A stretch of DNA of 64,000 nt from Pseudomonas putida W15Oct28 (GTDB lineage Bacteria; Pseudomonadota; Gammaproteobacteria; Pseudomonadales; Pseudomonadaceae), in contig NZ_JENB01000007.1 in assembly GCF_000708715.2 (NCBI RefSeq), positions 124,001-188,000 on the forward strand, written 5' to 3'. Positions 24,430 to 31,820 of this stretch are shown piece by piece (positions within the stretch are counted from its first letter, which is position 1; the number at the start of each line of letters is the position of its first letter). The translations under genes were made by a program, and so were the position numbers. The notes beneath the pieces were generated by a model. It was not told the origin of the DNA. It saw nothing but the letters and a program-made list of their open reading frames with translations, and ran no database searches.

Positions 24430-25160
24430 CGCGGCTCACGGCGCTGGTACCAGCTGGCCATCAGCACCAGTACCAGCAGCACCCCGCCCAGCACCGCCGA
24501 CGAACCGATTGTGCCGAAGTCCAGGCCGCCCTTTTCATGTGGTTTGGTGAGGAAATCGCCCAAGGTGGCGCCAAACGGGCGGGTGAGTACGAACGCCACC
24601 CAGAACAACACCACGCCAGGGATGCGCGTCCAGTAACGGGCCACGACCACCAATGCGATGGCGCTGCCGATCAGCAGCGCGCCGCCGGCAAAACCAAGCC
24701 CCGAATCATCGGCCAGGTAATCACCCAGGGCGGTGCCAAGCGTGTTGGAAAACAGGATCGCTACCCAGTAGAACAGCTCGCCCGAGCGATTCTTGATGCG
24801 GGTGACATCCAGCGGGTTGCCGCTCAGGCGCCAGACCAGGAAGGTCAGCAGCAGGATACCGATGAGCAGGGCCGAACCCGTGGCATAACCCAGGCCCAGG
24901 GTGCGGTCCATGAAGTCGGACATGGTGGTCCCAGCGGTACTGGTGGAGAGGATCACCAGCCAGTACAGCATCGGGTGGTAGCGGCGCGAGTAAAGCTGGC
25001 CGAGCAAGGTCAGCAGGAACACGCTGATCAGCATCAACGAACTGAGGGCATAGCCGATGTTCAGCGTCATCGACAGCAAGTCACCTGCCGTTTCGCCAAG
25101 GGTAGTAGCGCAGATCTTCATGACCCAGAAGGCCAGGGTGATTTGCGGGAGTTTGTTCAT
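24408..25160 (-). CDS. COG4705-type polytopic membrane protein
   Basis: A 250-residue protein with about eight membrane segments in four repeats. Each repeat carries a T-(T/L)-(L/M)-(G/S)-(E/D) core: CATTLGETAGDLLS, TSTAGTTMSDFMDR, FSNTLGTALGDYLAD and RPFGATLGDFLTKP. This repeated T-x-G-D pattern is the mark of the uncharacterised COG4705 family, some members of which are linked to manganese or metal tolerance elsewhere. Transcribed convergently to fic. Function unknown. Confidence 0.8.
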   Translation of the reverse strand: MNKLPQITLAFWVMKICATTLGETAGDLLSMTLNIGYALSSLMLISVFLLTLLGQLYSRRYHPMLYWLVILSTSTAGTTMSDFMDRTLGLGYATGSALLIGILLLTFLVWRLSGNPLDVTRIKNRSGELFYWVAILFSNTLGTALGDYLADDSGLGFAGGALLIGSAIALVVVARYWTRIPGVVLFWVAFVLTRPFGATLGDFLTKPHEKGGLDFGTIGSSAVLGGVLLVLVLMASWYQRREPRQALEMS

Positions 25161-25501
25161 TGTTGTGCCGCTCCAGTTTGAGATGCGGCGATGGTGCTGA
25201 GCCAGGTCTGAAAAATCGGTTGGTGAGGTATGAAAAAAGTGTTGATCAGACTTTGAAACAAGATATTTCGCTCTTAACGCCCCATTAATGCCCGCCCGTC
25301 AAGCTGCAATGGCTGACAGAACGACGACGTGAGGGCTCGCGGCGACTGAGTGACACCGCTGCCTGACCCACGCGAAGCGCGCCCAGATGCATCGATTAAT
25401 TCGATTCTTAAACGCTATTATTTGCGCTTTTTAATCAAATTAATCGGCGTAGGATTAAACCCATAGAAACAAACAACTTCTCGAACCCCGGAGCAATGAC
25501 C
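25161..25501 (+). other. AT-rich intergenic region before the repeat-protein gene
   Basis: A 341-bp gene-free stretch between divergent genes. The last 110 bp are much more AT-rich than their surroundings and hold an inverted repeat CGATTAATT (25393-25401) / AATTAATCG (25438-25446) plus further ATTAA copies (25453 region). This is probably the promoter of the repeat protein; no clean -35/-10 pair was assigned. Confidence 0.45.
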
Positions 25502-25789
25502 ATGAAAAACAAACTGATCCTCACCCTGGCCCTCTCGGTTTTCGCAGCTGGCGCCTTCGCCGAAGATGGCTTCGACCATACCAACGCTCATACCTTTGCC
25601 GCCGCTCAAACCCAGTCCGCCAGCTACGCCGAAGACGGCTTTGACCGCACCGGTGGCCAACGTTTCGCTGAAGACGGTTTCGACCGCACTGGTGGCCAGC
25701 GCTTTACTGAAGATGGCTTCGACCGCACTGGCGGCCAACGTTTTGCCGAAGACGGCTTCGACCGCACCAACGCCCACCGCATCAGCTAA
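25502..25789 (+). CDS. Small secreted protein of 13-residue EDGFDRT repeats
   Basis: A 95-residue protein with a clear signal peptide (MKNKLILTLALSVFAAGAFA, cleavage before Glu21). The mature 75 residues are built from EDGFDRT units at residues 21 (EDGFDHT), 44, 57, 70 and 83. The last four are in strict 13-residue register (EDGFDRTGGQRFA), and the first and last end in TNAH. There are no cysteines and it is strongly acidic and Gly-rich. The ATG at 25502 is preferred over 25496 because GGAG lies 8 bp upstream of it and only 2 bp from the other. It is monocistronic with a terminator. I do not recognise the family; export to the periplasm or outside is likely, function unknown. Confidence 0.8.
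   Translation: MKNKLILTLALSVFAAGAFAEDGFDHTNAHTFAAAQTQSASYAEDGFDRTGGQRFAEDGFDRTGGQRFTEDGFDRTGGQRFAEDGFDRTNAHRIS
25631..25786 (+). repeat. Four tandem 39-bp coding repeats
   Basis: Four in-frame 39-bp units starting at each EDGFDRT codon block. The units differ mainly at synonymous third positions (GGC/GGT, TTT/TTC, GAC/GAT), so the duplication is old and the peptide, not the DNA, has been conserved. Confidence 0.85.
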
Positions 25790-25807
25790 AAGCTGATGCG
25801 AGCAACC

Positions 25808-25828
25808 AGCCCGGCTTCGGCCGGGCTT
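25808..25828 (+). terminator. Intrinsic terminator of the repeat-protein gene
   Basis: AGCCCGGC-TTCG-GCCGGGCT, a stable UUCG-loop hairpin 18 bp after the stop; only a weak T tract follows. Confidence 0.6.
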
Positions 25829-25907
25829 GATCATTTGCAGGCGAGCACAGGCTTGGCACACTAGGCACCTTGTCCACCAGGAGGTAGGGCCCACAAGCCC
25901 AGCACAG

Positions 25908-26513
25908 ATGTATTACTACGAACCTGCCAAAGGCCACGGCCTGCCCCACGACCCGTTCAACGCCATCGTCGGCCCACGCCCTATCGGCTGGATTTCCTCG
26001 CAAGACCGCGAAGGCCGCCTGAACCTGGCGCCCTACAGCTTCTTCAACGCCTTCAACTACATCCCGCCGATCATCGGTTTCTGCAGCGTCGGGCGCAAAG
26101 ACAGCCTGAACAACATCGAGCAGACCGGCGAATTCGTCTGGAACCTGGCCACCCGCCCACTGGCCGAGCAGATGAACCAGAGCTGCGCGCCGGTTGCTGC
26201 CGAGGTGAGCGAGTTCGAATTGAGCGGCCTCACCGCCACGCCGTCGAGCATCGTCAGCGTCCCCCGCGTGGGCGAAACCCCGGTGGCGTTCGAGTGCAAG
26301 GTCAGCCAGATCGTCCAGCTCAAGCGGGCCGACCAGGAGTTGGTGCCCAGCTGGCTGATCCTCGGTGAAGTGGTGGCGGTGCACATTGCCGAGCACCTGC
26401 TTAAAAACGGCATCTACGATACCGCTGCCGCCGAACCGATCCTGCGCGGTGGCGGCCCGGCGGACTATTTCGAACTGGGCAACCTGTTCAAGATGGCCCG
26501 CCCGCCGGCCTGA
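25908..26513 (+). CDS. Flavin reductase-like (FMN-binding split barrel) protein
   Basis: A 201-residue cytoplasmic protein of the flavin reductase-like domain family (DIM6/NTAB type). Conserved segments are IVGPRPIGWISSQDREGRLN, LAPYSFFNAFNYIPPIIGF and GEFVWNLATRPLAEQMN in the first 95 residues, with the flavin-contacting LAPYSFFNA. Such proteins bind FMN and reduce it with NAD(P)H or act as small oxidoreductases. The ATG at 25908 (MYYYEPAKGHGLPHDPFNA) is the family start although the AGGAGG at 25879-25884 is unusually far; no better in-frame start exists. Confidence 0.88.
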   Translation: MYYYEPAKGHGLPHDPFNAIVGPRPIGWISSQDREGRLNLAPYSFFNAFNYIPPIIGFCSVGRKDSLNNIEQTGEFVWNLATRPLAEQMNQSCAPVAAEVSEFELSGLTATPSSIVSVPRVGETPVAFECKVSQIVQLKRADQELVPSWLILGEVVAVHIAEHLLKNGIYDTAAAEPILRGGGPADYFELGNLFKMARPPA

Positions 26514-26747
26514 TCACCAGATCAGTTCACCCTCTTCGCTGACGCCTTGCAGGCGTTGCAGCTCGGCCGTGGCCGCTTCGTCAGCAGCCACGGCGCCCTT
26601 GAACACCTGCCCGTCGAGGACTTTGTGAAAGCGCGGCGCACCGCCCATGCTCAGGGCCTTGACCGCTATGGCCGCGTTGTAGCCGCCACCTTCCACCGGC
26701 ACCATCGCCGATACCGCTTCGAAATGAGTGAATTCCCTACGTGCCAT
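26514..26747 (-). CDS. Conserved hypothetical 77-residue protein
   Basis: A 77-residue soluble protein starting MARREFTHFEAVSAMVPVEG, with GYNAAIAVKALSMGGAPRFH in the middle and an acidic tail. The ATG at 26747 is chosen because a GGA ribosome site precedes it and the 11 codons upstream look non-coding. No motif is recognised. It abuts the convergent flavin reductase-like gene with no spare bases and is 49 bp downstream of the monooxygenase gene on the same strand. Confidence 0.6.
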   Translation of the reverse strand: MARREFTHFEAVSAMVPVEGGGYNAAIAVKALSMGGAPRFHKVLDGQVFKGAVAADEAATAELQRLQGVSEEGELIW

Positions 26748-26796
26748 GTTGCTATCCGCTTGGTTGAACAAGGGCGTCACTTTACCTCATCCACCC

Positions 26797-27090
26797 TCAG
26801 TCGAAGGTATGCAAGTCCAGGCTGCTGACCACCTGCGCCTGCACCAGCTCGCCAAACACGTCCAGGGTCGGCGAGGCAAAGTAGCCACTCATCGCCTGCT
26901 GATCCTGCCAGCTGCCACTGAGCAACCACAGGTCCGCATCGGCCTGAGAGCGCTGTACCGTGAAGCTCAGACAACCCGGCGCACGCAGCGAGGGCTCGAG
27001 CAGGTCGCGCAGGCGCACGCCCAGCTCTGCCGAGCGCCCGCTGCTGGCACGGATGAAAGCAAGATGGGTGACCGGTTGTTTTAGGGTCAT
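26797..27090 (-). CDS. Antibiotic biosynthesis monooxygenase (ABM) domain protein
   Basis: A 97-residue single-domain ABM protein (ferredoxin-like dimeric barrel). Typical features are the N-terminal HLAFIRASSGRSAELGVRLRDLLEPS, APGCLSFTVQRSQADADLWLLSGSW in the centre and the C-terminal DVFGELVQAQVV. ABM proteins are small quinone-forming monooxygenases or stress oxidases that need no cofactor; the substrate is unknown. Divergent from the araC-type gene across a 202-bp region that holds a 40-bp palindrome, so probably its target. The downstream 77-residue gene may be co-transcribed. Confidence 0.85.
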   Translation of the reverse strand: MTLKQPVTHLAFIRASSGRSAELGVRLRDLLEPSLRAPGCLSFTVQRSQADADLWLLSGSWQDQQAMSGYFASPTLDVFGELVQAQVVSSLDLHTFD

Positions 27091-27181
27091 TGCACAATCT
27101 CCTTGAAGCAGGCGGACGGAAAAGCCAGGCTGCCAAGGTTAGGGGCTCACCCGCGCGGCGCGTTAGGCCATTACTGCTCGC

Positions 27182-27221
27182 CGATTGCCTGATCCTGCAG
27201 CGCGGCAGGATCAGGCAATCG
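27182..27221. promoter_or_regulatory. 40-bp palindrome between ABM and AraC-type genes
   Basis: Perfect 17-bp arms CGATTGCCTGATCCTGC (27182-27198) and GCAGGATCAGGCAATCG (27205-27221) around a 6-bp spacer. No T run follows, so it is not a terminator. It lies 91 bp from the ABM start and 71 bp from the araC start and is the obvious operator candidate for the divergent pair. Confidence 0.65.
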
Positions 27222-27292
27222 ACGTGCAGCTTTCGACTAGCGCCCGTCTTTGCCCAAACCTATGCTGCGTCGGTCAGTAGAGGAAAGCCATC

Positions 27293-28213
27293 ATGACCAC
27301 CGCCACGTCCATCGACCCGCCCCTTGAACTGCAGCGCCTGGAGCTGGCCGAGCTGATCCGCCGCTACGCCGGCGAACCCTATGGCCCGGCATCGGCCATC
27401 GATGACCTGTACCTGGTGCGCTACACCGAGAACGTGCGCTCGGTGCCGACTTTGGCCCAACCTGCGCTGTGCATCCTTGCTCAGGGCAGCAAAACCCTGT
27501 TCCTCGGTGACGAGCAGTACGCCTACGACCCGCTGCACTACATGGTGGTGTCGGTGACCTTGCCGCTGAGCGGCGTGAAGCTCGACGCCAGCCCGGAGAA
27601 CCCAAGCCTTGGCCTGCGCATGGACCTGGACCCGGCCGAGATCAGCCAGCTGATCGCCGAAAGCGGGCCGATGCTGGTACCCAACCGGCCTTCGGGCCGT
27701 GGTTTGTATGTGGAAAAGACCGATGCCGCATTGCTCGACGCCTTGCTGCGGCTGCTACGCCTGCTGGACACCCCGCGCGACATCGCCATGCTCGCGCCAC
27801 TGTTCCGCCGCGAGATTCTCTACCGCCTGCTGCGTGGGCCGCAGGGTTGCCGGCTGTATGAGATTGCCTTGGCCAACAGCCAGACACACCGGGTTTGCCA
27901 GGCCATTACCTGGCTAAACAACAACTATCAGTTGCCCCTGCGCATCGAGGACCTGGCCCGGGAGGTCAACCTCAGCACTTCGACCTTGCACCATCGCTTC
28001 AAGGCCGTAACCTCGATGAGCCCGTTGCAGTACCAGAAGCAGCTGCGCCTGCAGGAGGCGCGGCGGTTGATGCTCAACGACGGGCTAGAGGCGGCGGTGG
28101 CGGCCTATCGGGTGGGGTATGAAAGCCCGTCGCAGTTCAGCCGTGAATACAGCCGGCTGTATGGTGCGCCGCCGATTCGGGATGTGGCCAGATTGAGAGC
28201 CACTGCTGGCTAG
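27293..28213 (+). CDS. AraC-family transcriptional regulator (AraC_N type)
   Basis: A 306-residue regulator: N-terminal cupin-like AraC_N domain (about 15-180; ALCILAQGSKTLFLGDEQYAYDP, then YMVVSVTLPLSG) and a C-terminal double-HTH AraC domain (about 205-300; LREVNLSTSTLHHRFKAVT-type segment LAREVNLSTSTLHHRFKAVT, then YESPSQFSREYSRLYG). This class typically controls a divergent oxidoreductase gene, here the ABM monooxygenase. The ATG at 27293 has GAGGAAA upstream. Confidence 0.93.
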   Translation: MTTATSIDPPLELQRLELAELIRRYAGEPYGPASAIDDLYLVRYTENVRSVPTLAQPALCILAQGSKTLFLGDEQYAYDPLHYMVVSVTLPLSGVKLDASPENPSLGLRMDLDPAEISQLIAESGPMLVPNRPSGRGLYVEKTDAALLDALLRLLRLLDTPRDIAMLAPLFRREILYRLLRGPQGCRLYEIALANSQTHRVCQAITWLNNNYQLPLRIEDLAREVNLSTSTLHHRFKAVTSMSPLQYQKQLRLQEARRLMLNDGLEAAVAAYRVGYESPSQFSREYSRLYGAPPIRDVARLRATAG

Positions 28214-28225
28214 AACTTCTTGGTG

Positions 28226-28335
28226 GCTGTACCGGCCTCTTCGCGGGCTTGCCCGCTCCCACAGGTACAGCACAACTTTCAGCGTATGTGCAGCACCTGT
28301 GGGAGCGGGCAAGCCCGCGAAGAGGCCGGTACAGA
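28226..28335. repeat. Paired inverted REP element, type A
   Basis: Perfect arms TGTACCGGCCTCTTCGCGGG followed by CTTGCCCGCTCCCACAGGT, and their inverse, around a spacer of about 25 bp, between two convergent genes. Confidence 0.93.
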
Positions 28336-28348
28336 CAACAGCTTCACT

Positions 28349-29986
28349 TCAACCCGAAACTGTCCCTTGCCACTGATTCTGGTCAACTTGAATCAAGGTC
28401 GGCCCCTTGCGCTCCACCGCCTGCCCCAGCGCCGCCTGCAACTGCGCCACATCCGCCACATGCTCCGCGGCAGCCCCCAGTGCCCGCGCAACGCCGATGA
28501 AGTCAGGGGTATGGATATCGACCCCGACCGGCTCGATGGCCCGGTTGACCATGTACTTCTTGATCTCCTCGTACCCTTGGTTATTCCACAGCAGCACGAT
28601 CAGCGGCACCTGCGCCTCCACCGCACTGGCCAGCTCCGGCAGGGTGAACTGCAAACCGCCGTCACCAATCAGGCACACCGCAGGCGCACGCTGGCCGATT
28701 TGCTCCGCACTCCCCAGCCAGGCGCCCATTGCCGCAGGCAGCGCATAACCCAGGGTGCCGTAGCCAGTCGATGCGTTGAACCAGCGGCGCGGCTGGTCCA
28801 TGTCCAGGGTCAGGTTGCCGGTGTACACCGGTTGGGTCGAATCGCCCACCAGCACGGCGTTGGGCAGGCGTTCGAGAATAGCGCTCAGCAAACGCGTCTG
28901 GCTCAAGGTTGCCTGGTCCCAATCTGCCGCCAGTGCCTGGCGCAGGCGGGCTACGCGCGCCACCCCCCAAGTGCTTTCGCTCACGGGTTGCGGCTGGGCC
29001 TGCAACGCACCAAGCAACGCTTCGGCGGCCAGTTCGGCATCGGCTACCAGCGCCAGCTCCGGCAGGTAGTTACGCACGGTCTGGTCCGGGTCGATGTCGA
29101 TGCGCAGCAGGCTGCCCGGGATCTCGAAACCACCCTTGAAGGTCACGTCATAATCGGTTTCAGCCAGTTCGGTACCGATCGCCAGCACCACGTCGGCTTC
29201 AGCCACCAGCTCTCGTGTAGCCGGCAGCGACTGGGTCGAACCGATCTGCAGCGGGTGGCTGGCAGGCAGCAAACCCTTGGCATTGATGGTCAGCGCCACC
29301 GGGGCCTGAAGGTGTTCGGCCAGGCGCGCCAGCGCAGCACCCGCGGCCAACGCACCACCGCCCGCCAGGATCAACGGCCGCTTGGCACCTGCCAGGCGCT
29401 CAGCCATCTGTGCCACGGCCTGTGGCGCTGCCCCTGCCCGGCTACCACGCACCGGACGGCCCGGCAGCAGGAAGTCGGCCGGTTCGACCAGCACGTCCAG
29501 CGGGATTTCGATATGCACCGGGCGCGGCCGGGCGCTCTCGAACACGGCGAATGCCCGCGCCAGCACCTGTGGCAGGTCTGCAGCGCTCATCAAGGTGTGG
29601 GAAAACGCAGCCACACCCGACACCAGCGCCGACTGGTTGGGCAGTTCGTGCAGCTTGCCGCGGCCACCGCCCAGCTGGTCACGGGACTGCACGCTGGAAA
29701 TCACCAGCATCGGGATCGAGTCGGCATAGGCCTGGCCCATGGCAGTGGTGATGTTGGTCATGCCCGGGCCAGTAATGATGAAGCACACCCCGGGTTTGCC
29801 ACGGGTGCGCGCATAGCCGTCAGCCATGAACCCGGCACCCTGCTCGTGGCGCGGGGTGATGTGGCGAATGGACGAGCCCGCCAGGCCACGGTAGAGCTCA
29901 ACGGTATGTACACCGGGAATGCCGAAGACATGGTCGACGCCATAGCCTTCAAGGAGATTGACCAGTACTTCGCCGCAGGTTGCCAT
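28349..29986 (-). CDS. ThDP-dependent decarboxylase/acetolactate synthase-like (possible AruI)
   Basis: A 545-residue thiamine diphosphate enzyme with the three standard domains: PYR (1-165; catalytic Glu in ITPRHEQGAGFMADGYAR), central (190-320) and PP (360-545; GDGGLQFTLPELASAVEAQ, then WNNQGYEEIK for Mg-ThDP binding). It lacks the FAD-binding and herbicide-site features expected of biosynthetic AHAS large subunits, and no small subunit is adjacent. The N-terminus MATCGEVLVNLLEGYGVDHV resembles AruI, the 2-ketoarginine (5-guanidino-2-oxopentanoate) decarboxylase of P. aeruginosa, so a 2-oxo-acid decarboxylase is more likely. Divergent from a LysR gene 114 bp away, its probable regulator. 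Confidence 0.8.
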   Translation of the reverse strand: MATCGEVLVNLLEGYGVDHVFGIPGVHTVELYRGLAGSSIRHITPRHEQGAGFMADGYARTRGKPGVCFIITGPGMTNITTAMGQAYADSIPMLVISSVQSRDQLGGGRGKLHELPNQSALVSGVAAFSHTLMSAADLPQVLARAFAVFESARPRPVHIEIPLDVLVEPADFLLPGRPVRGSRAGAAPQAVAQMAERLAGAKRPLILAGGGALAAGAALARLAEHLQAPVALTINAKGLLPASHPLQIGSTQSLPATRELVAEADVVLAIGTELAETDYDVTFKGGFEIPGSLLRIDIDPDQTVRNYLPELALVADAELAAEALLGALQAQPQPVSESTWGVARVARLRQALAADWDQATLSQTRLLSAILERLPNAVLVGDSTQPVYTGNLTLDMDQPRRWFNASTGYGTLGYALPAAMGAWLGSAEQIGQRAPAVCLIGDGGLQFTLPELASAVEAQVPLIVLLWNNQGYEEIKKYMVNRAIEPVGVDIHTPDFIGVARALGAAAEHVADVAQLQAALGQAVERKGPTLIQVDQNQWQGTVSG

Positions 29987-30100
29987 CGTGTTTCACCATG
30001 AATCTTGTTGGAGTATGCCCTTATTGGACCCAAGCCACGGCTATCGCCACAATGCAAAAAAACACATACTAGCCATGTCTTGTCATCATGGCTCAGTGCG

Positions 30101-30976
30101 ATGAAACGCCTCCCGCCCCTGCCCGCCCTGCACACCTTTCTGGTCACCGCCCAGCACTGCAACTTCACCCGTGCAGGGCAACAGTTGCACATCACCCAAG
30201 GCGCCGTCAGCCGCCAGATCGCCGCCCTCGAAGAGCATCTGGGTTATGCCCTGTTCCAGCGCCAGGCCCGCGGGCTGAGCCTGACCCGTGAAGGCCAGGA
30301 CTGGCTGCCTCGGGTGCAGCAGGTGTTCGCGCTGATCGAGCAAGGCGTGCGTGAAGTGGGTGGACGCAGCACGACCTTGCAGCTCAAAGCCCCCACCTGC
30401 GTGATGCGCTGGCTGCTGCCGCGCCTGGTGGAGTGGCAGGCACTGCGCCCGGATGTACCGGTCGAATTGACCACCACGGTGCAGCATGGGGTGGATTTTA
30501 GTCGCGAGGGCTTCGATGCGGCGGTGGTCTATGGCGATGCGCCGAACCACGGGCTGCATGTACGAAAGCTGTTCGATGAACAACTCACGCCGGTGTGCGC
30601 ACCCTCGCTGCGCGAGGGGCCAATACCGTTGCAGCAGGTGGAAGACCTGGCGCGGCACATGCTGCTGCACCCCTCGCGGGATGAACATGACTGGCAGTTG
30701 TGGCTACAGGCCGCTGGGGTGACGTTGGCCACTCATGGGCCCAGGCAGCATTTCGAGACGCTGGACATGGCGATGGCCATGGCCTCGCAGGGGACGGGCG
30801 TAGCCATTGGCGACTGGTCGCTGATTGGCGATGATTTGCGCGGGGGGCGGCTGTGCATGCCGTTTGCGCTGAAGGTGGTGACCGGGAAAGGGTATTACCT
30901 GGTGAGCCAGAGCAAGAGCTTGCCGCCGGGGCTGGTGGAGTTGTTGGATTGGCTGGAGGGACAGGCCAGCTTCTAA
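30101..30976 (+). CDS. LysR-family regulator (GcvA-like)
   Basis: A 291-residue LysR regulator: HTH 1-60 (MKRLPPLPALHTFLVTAQHC, then FTRAGQQLHITQGAVSRQIAALE) and a substrate-binding domain 90-290. The LPPLPALHTFL start and the LAPCTCVMRWLLPRL-like central region (KAPTCVMRWLLPRLVEWQ) put it near GcvA. The ATG at 30101 is the family start; the 32 upstream codons are intergenic. It diverges from the ThDP-enzyme gene, the likely target. Confidence 0.92.
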   Translation: MKRLPPLPALHTFLVTAQHCNFTRAGQQLHITQGAVSRQIAALEEHLGYALFQRQARGLSLTREGQDWLPRVQQVFALIEQGVREVGGRSTTLQLKAPTCVMRWLLPRLVEWQALRPDVPVELTTTVQHGVDFSREGFDAAVVYGDAPNHGLHVRKLFDEQLTPVCAPSLREGPIPLQQVEDLARHMLLHPSRDEHDWQLWLQAAGVTLATHGPRQHFETLDMAMAMASQGTGVAIGDWSLIGDDLRGGRLCMPFALKVVTGKGYYLVSQSKSLPPGLVELLDWLEGQASF

Positions 30977-31011
30977 GGCCCGTTTCCCCCTATTCGCCGA
31001 TGTGCACAAGC

Positions 31012-31133
31012 CCTTGTAGGAGCGGCCTTGTGTCGCGAAAGGGCTGCGCAGCAGCCCCGGCGATATTGCACTGTGGCGGATATCCTGGGGCCGCTGCGCG
31101 ACCCTTTCGCGACACAAGGCCGCTCCTACAGGC
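31012..31133. repeat. Paired inverted REP element, type B
   Basis: Arms CCTTGTAGGAGCGGCCTTGT followed by GTCGCGAAAGGG, and the inverse CCCTTTCGCGACACAAGGCC followed by GCTCCTACAGG. The spacer of about 60 bp is itself GC-rich with GGCTGCGCAGCAGCCCC. It lies between convergent genes. Confidence 0.9.
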
Positions 31134-31177
31134 GAGCTGCCTGCACCAGATACATTCATGCAAACGAAGCAAGCGAC

Positions 31178-31792
31178 TCAGTAGCCGACCGTGAACCGCT
31201 GGCGCGAATGCGCGGGCTTTTCCAGCTCGTCGAGCATGGCAATCGCATAATCGGCAAAGGTGATCGAGCTTTTGCCATCCGCACCGATCAGCAGATGATC
31301 CTTGCCCAACGTATAACGCCCGCTGCGCTCACCTTCGACAAACTCCGCCGACGGCGAGAGGAAGGTCCAGTCAAGGTTTGGCTCGCGCTGCAACGTCTCC
31401 AGAAAACGCACCCCGGCAGTGGCTTCGGCCTTGTAGGCTTCCGGGAAATCCGGGCTGTCGATCACACGGTGCCCCGACGGCAGCAACAAGCTGCCGGCCC
31501 CGCCGACCACCAGCAGGCGCTTGACCCCGGCCCGCTTGACCGGCTCGATGATCGCCTGCGGCTCGATGGTCGAGAAATGCGCCGCGCTCAACACGGCGTC
31601 CACACCCGTTACCGCCGCTTGCAGGGCCGCACTGTCCTTGGCATCCAGCGCCTTGACGGTCACCCCTTCCCGGCCCTGCAATTGCGAAGGGTCGCGGGCG
31701 ATGGCCAATACGCTGTGGCCACGGCGCAGGGCTTCTTCCAGCAACTGGCTGCCAGCGCGGCCAGTGGCACCGATGATTGCGATCTTGCTCAT
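31178..31792 (-). CDS. NAD(P)H-binding Rossmann protein (NmrA/SDR-like)
   Basis: A 204-residue protein with an N-terminal dinucleotide fold (MSKIAIIGATGRAGSQLLEE, GATGRAG motif) and VDAVLSAAHFS and VKRLLVVGGAGSLLLPSG strands, typical of NAD(P)H-binding atypical SDRs such as YwnB-like proteins. There is no Tyr-x3-Lys catalytic pair, so a reductase or redox-sensing role is uncertain. The ATG at 31792 has GGAGAG upstream. It follows the MBL-fold gene by 28 bp on the same strand (one operon), facing a LysR gene upstream of that. Confidence 0.87.
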   Translation of the reverse strand: MSKIAIIGATGRAGSQLLEEALRRGHSVLAIARDPSQLQGREGVTVKALDAKDSAALQAAVTGVDAVLSAAHFSTIEPQAIIEPVKRAGVKRLLVVGGAGSLLLPSGHRVIDSPDFPEAYKAEATAGVRFLETLQREPNLDWTFLSPSAEFVEGERSGRYTLGKDHLLIGADGKSSITFADYAIAMLDELEKPAHSRQRFTVGY

Positions 31793-31820
31793 GGGAATAC
31801 TCTCCATCAATTGAACGGAA

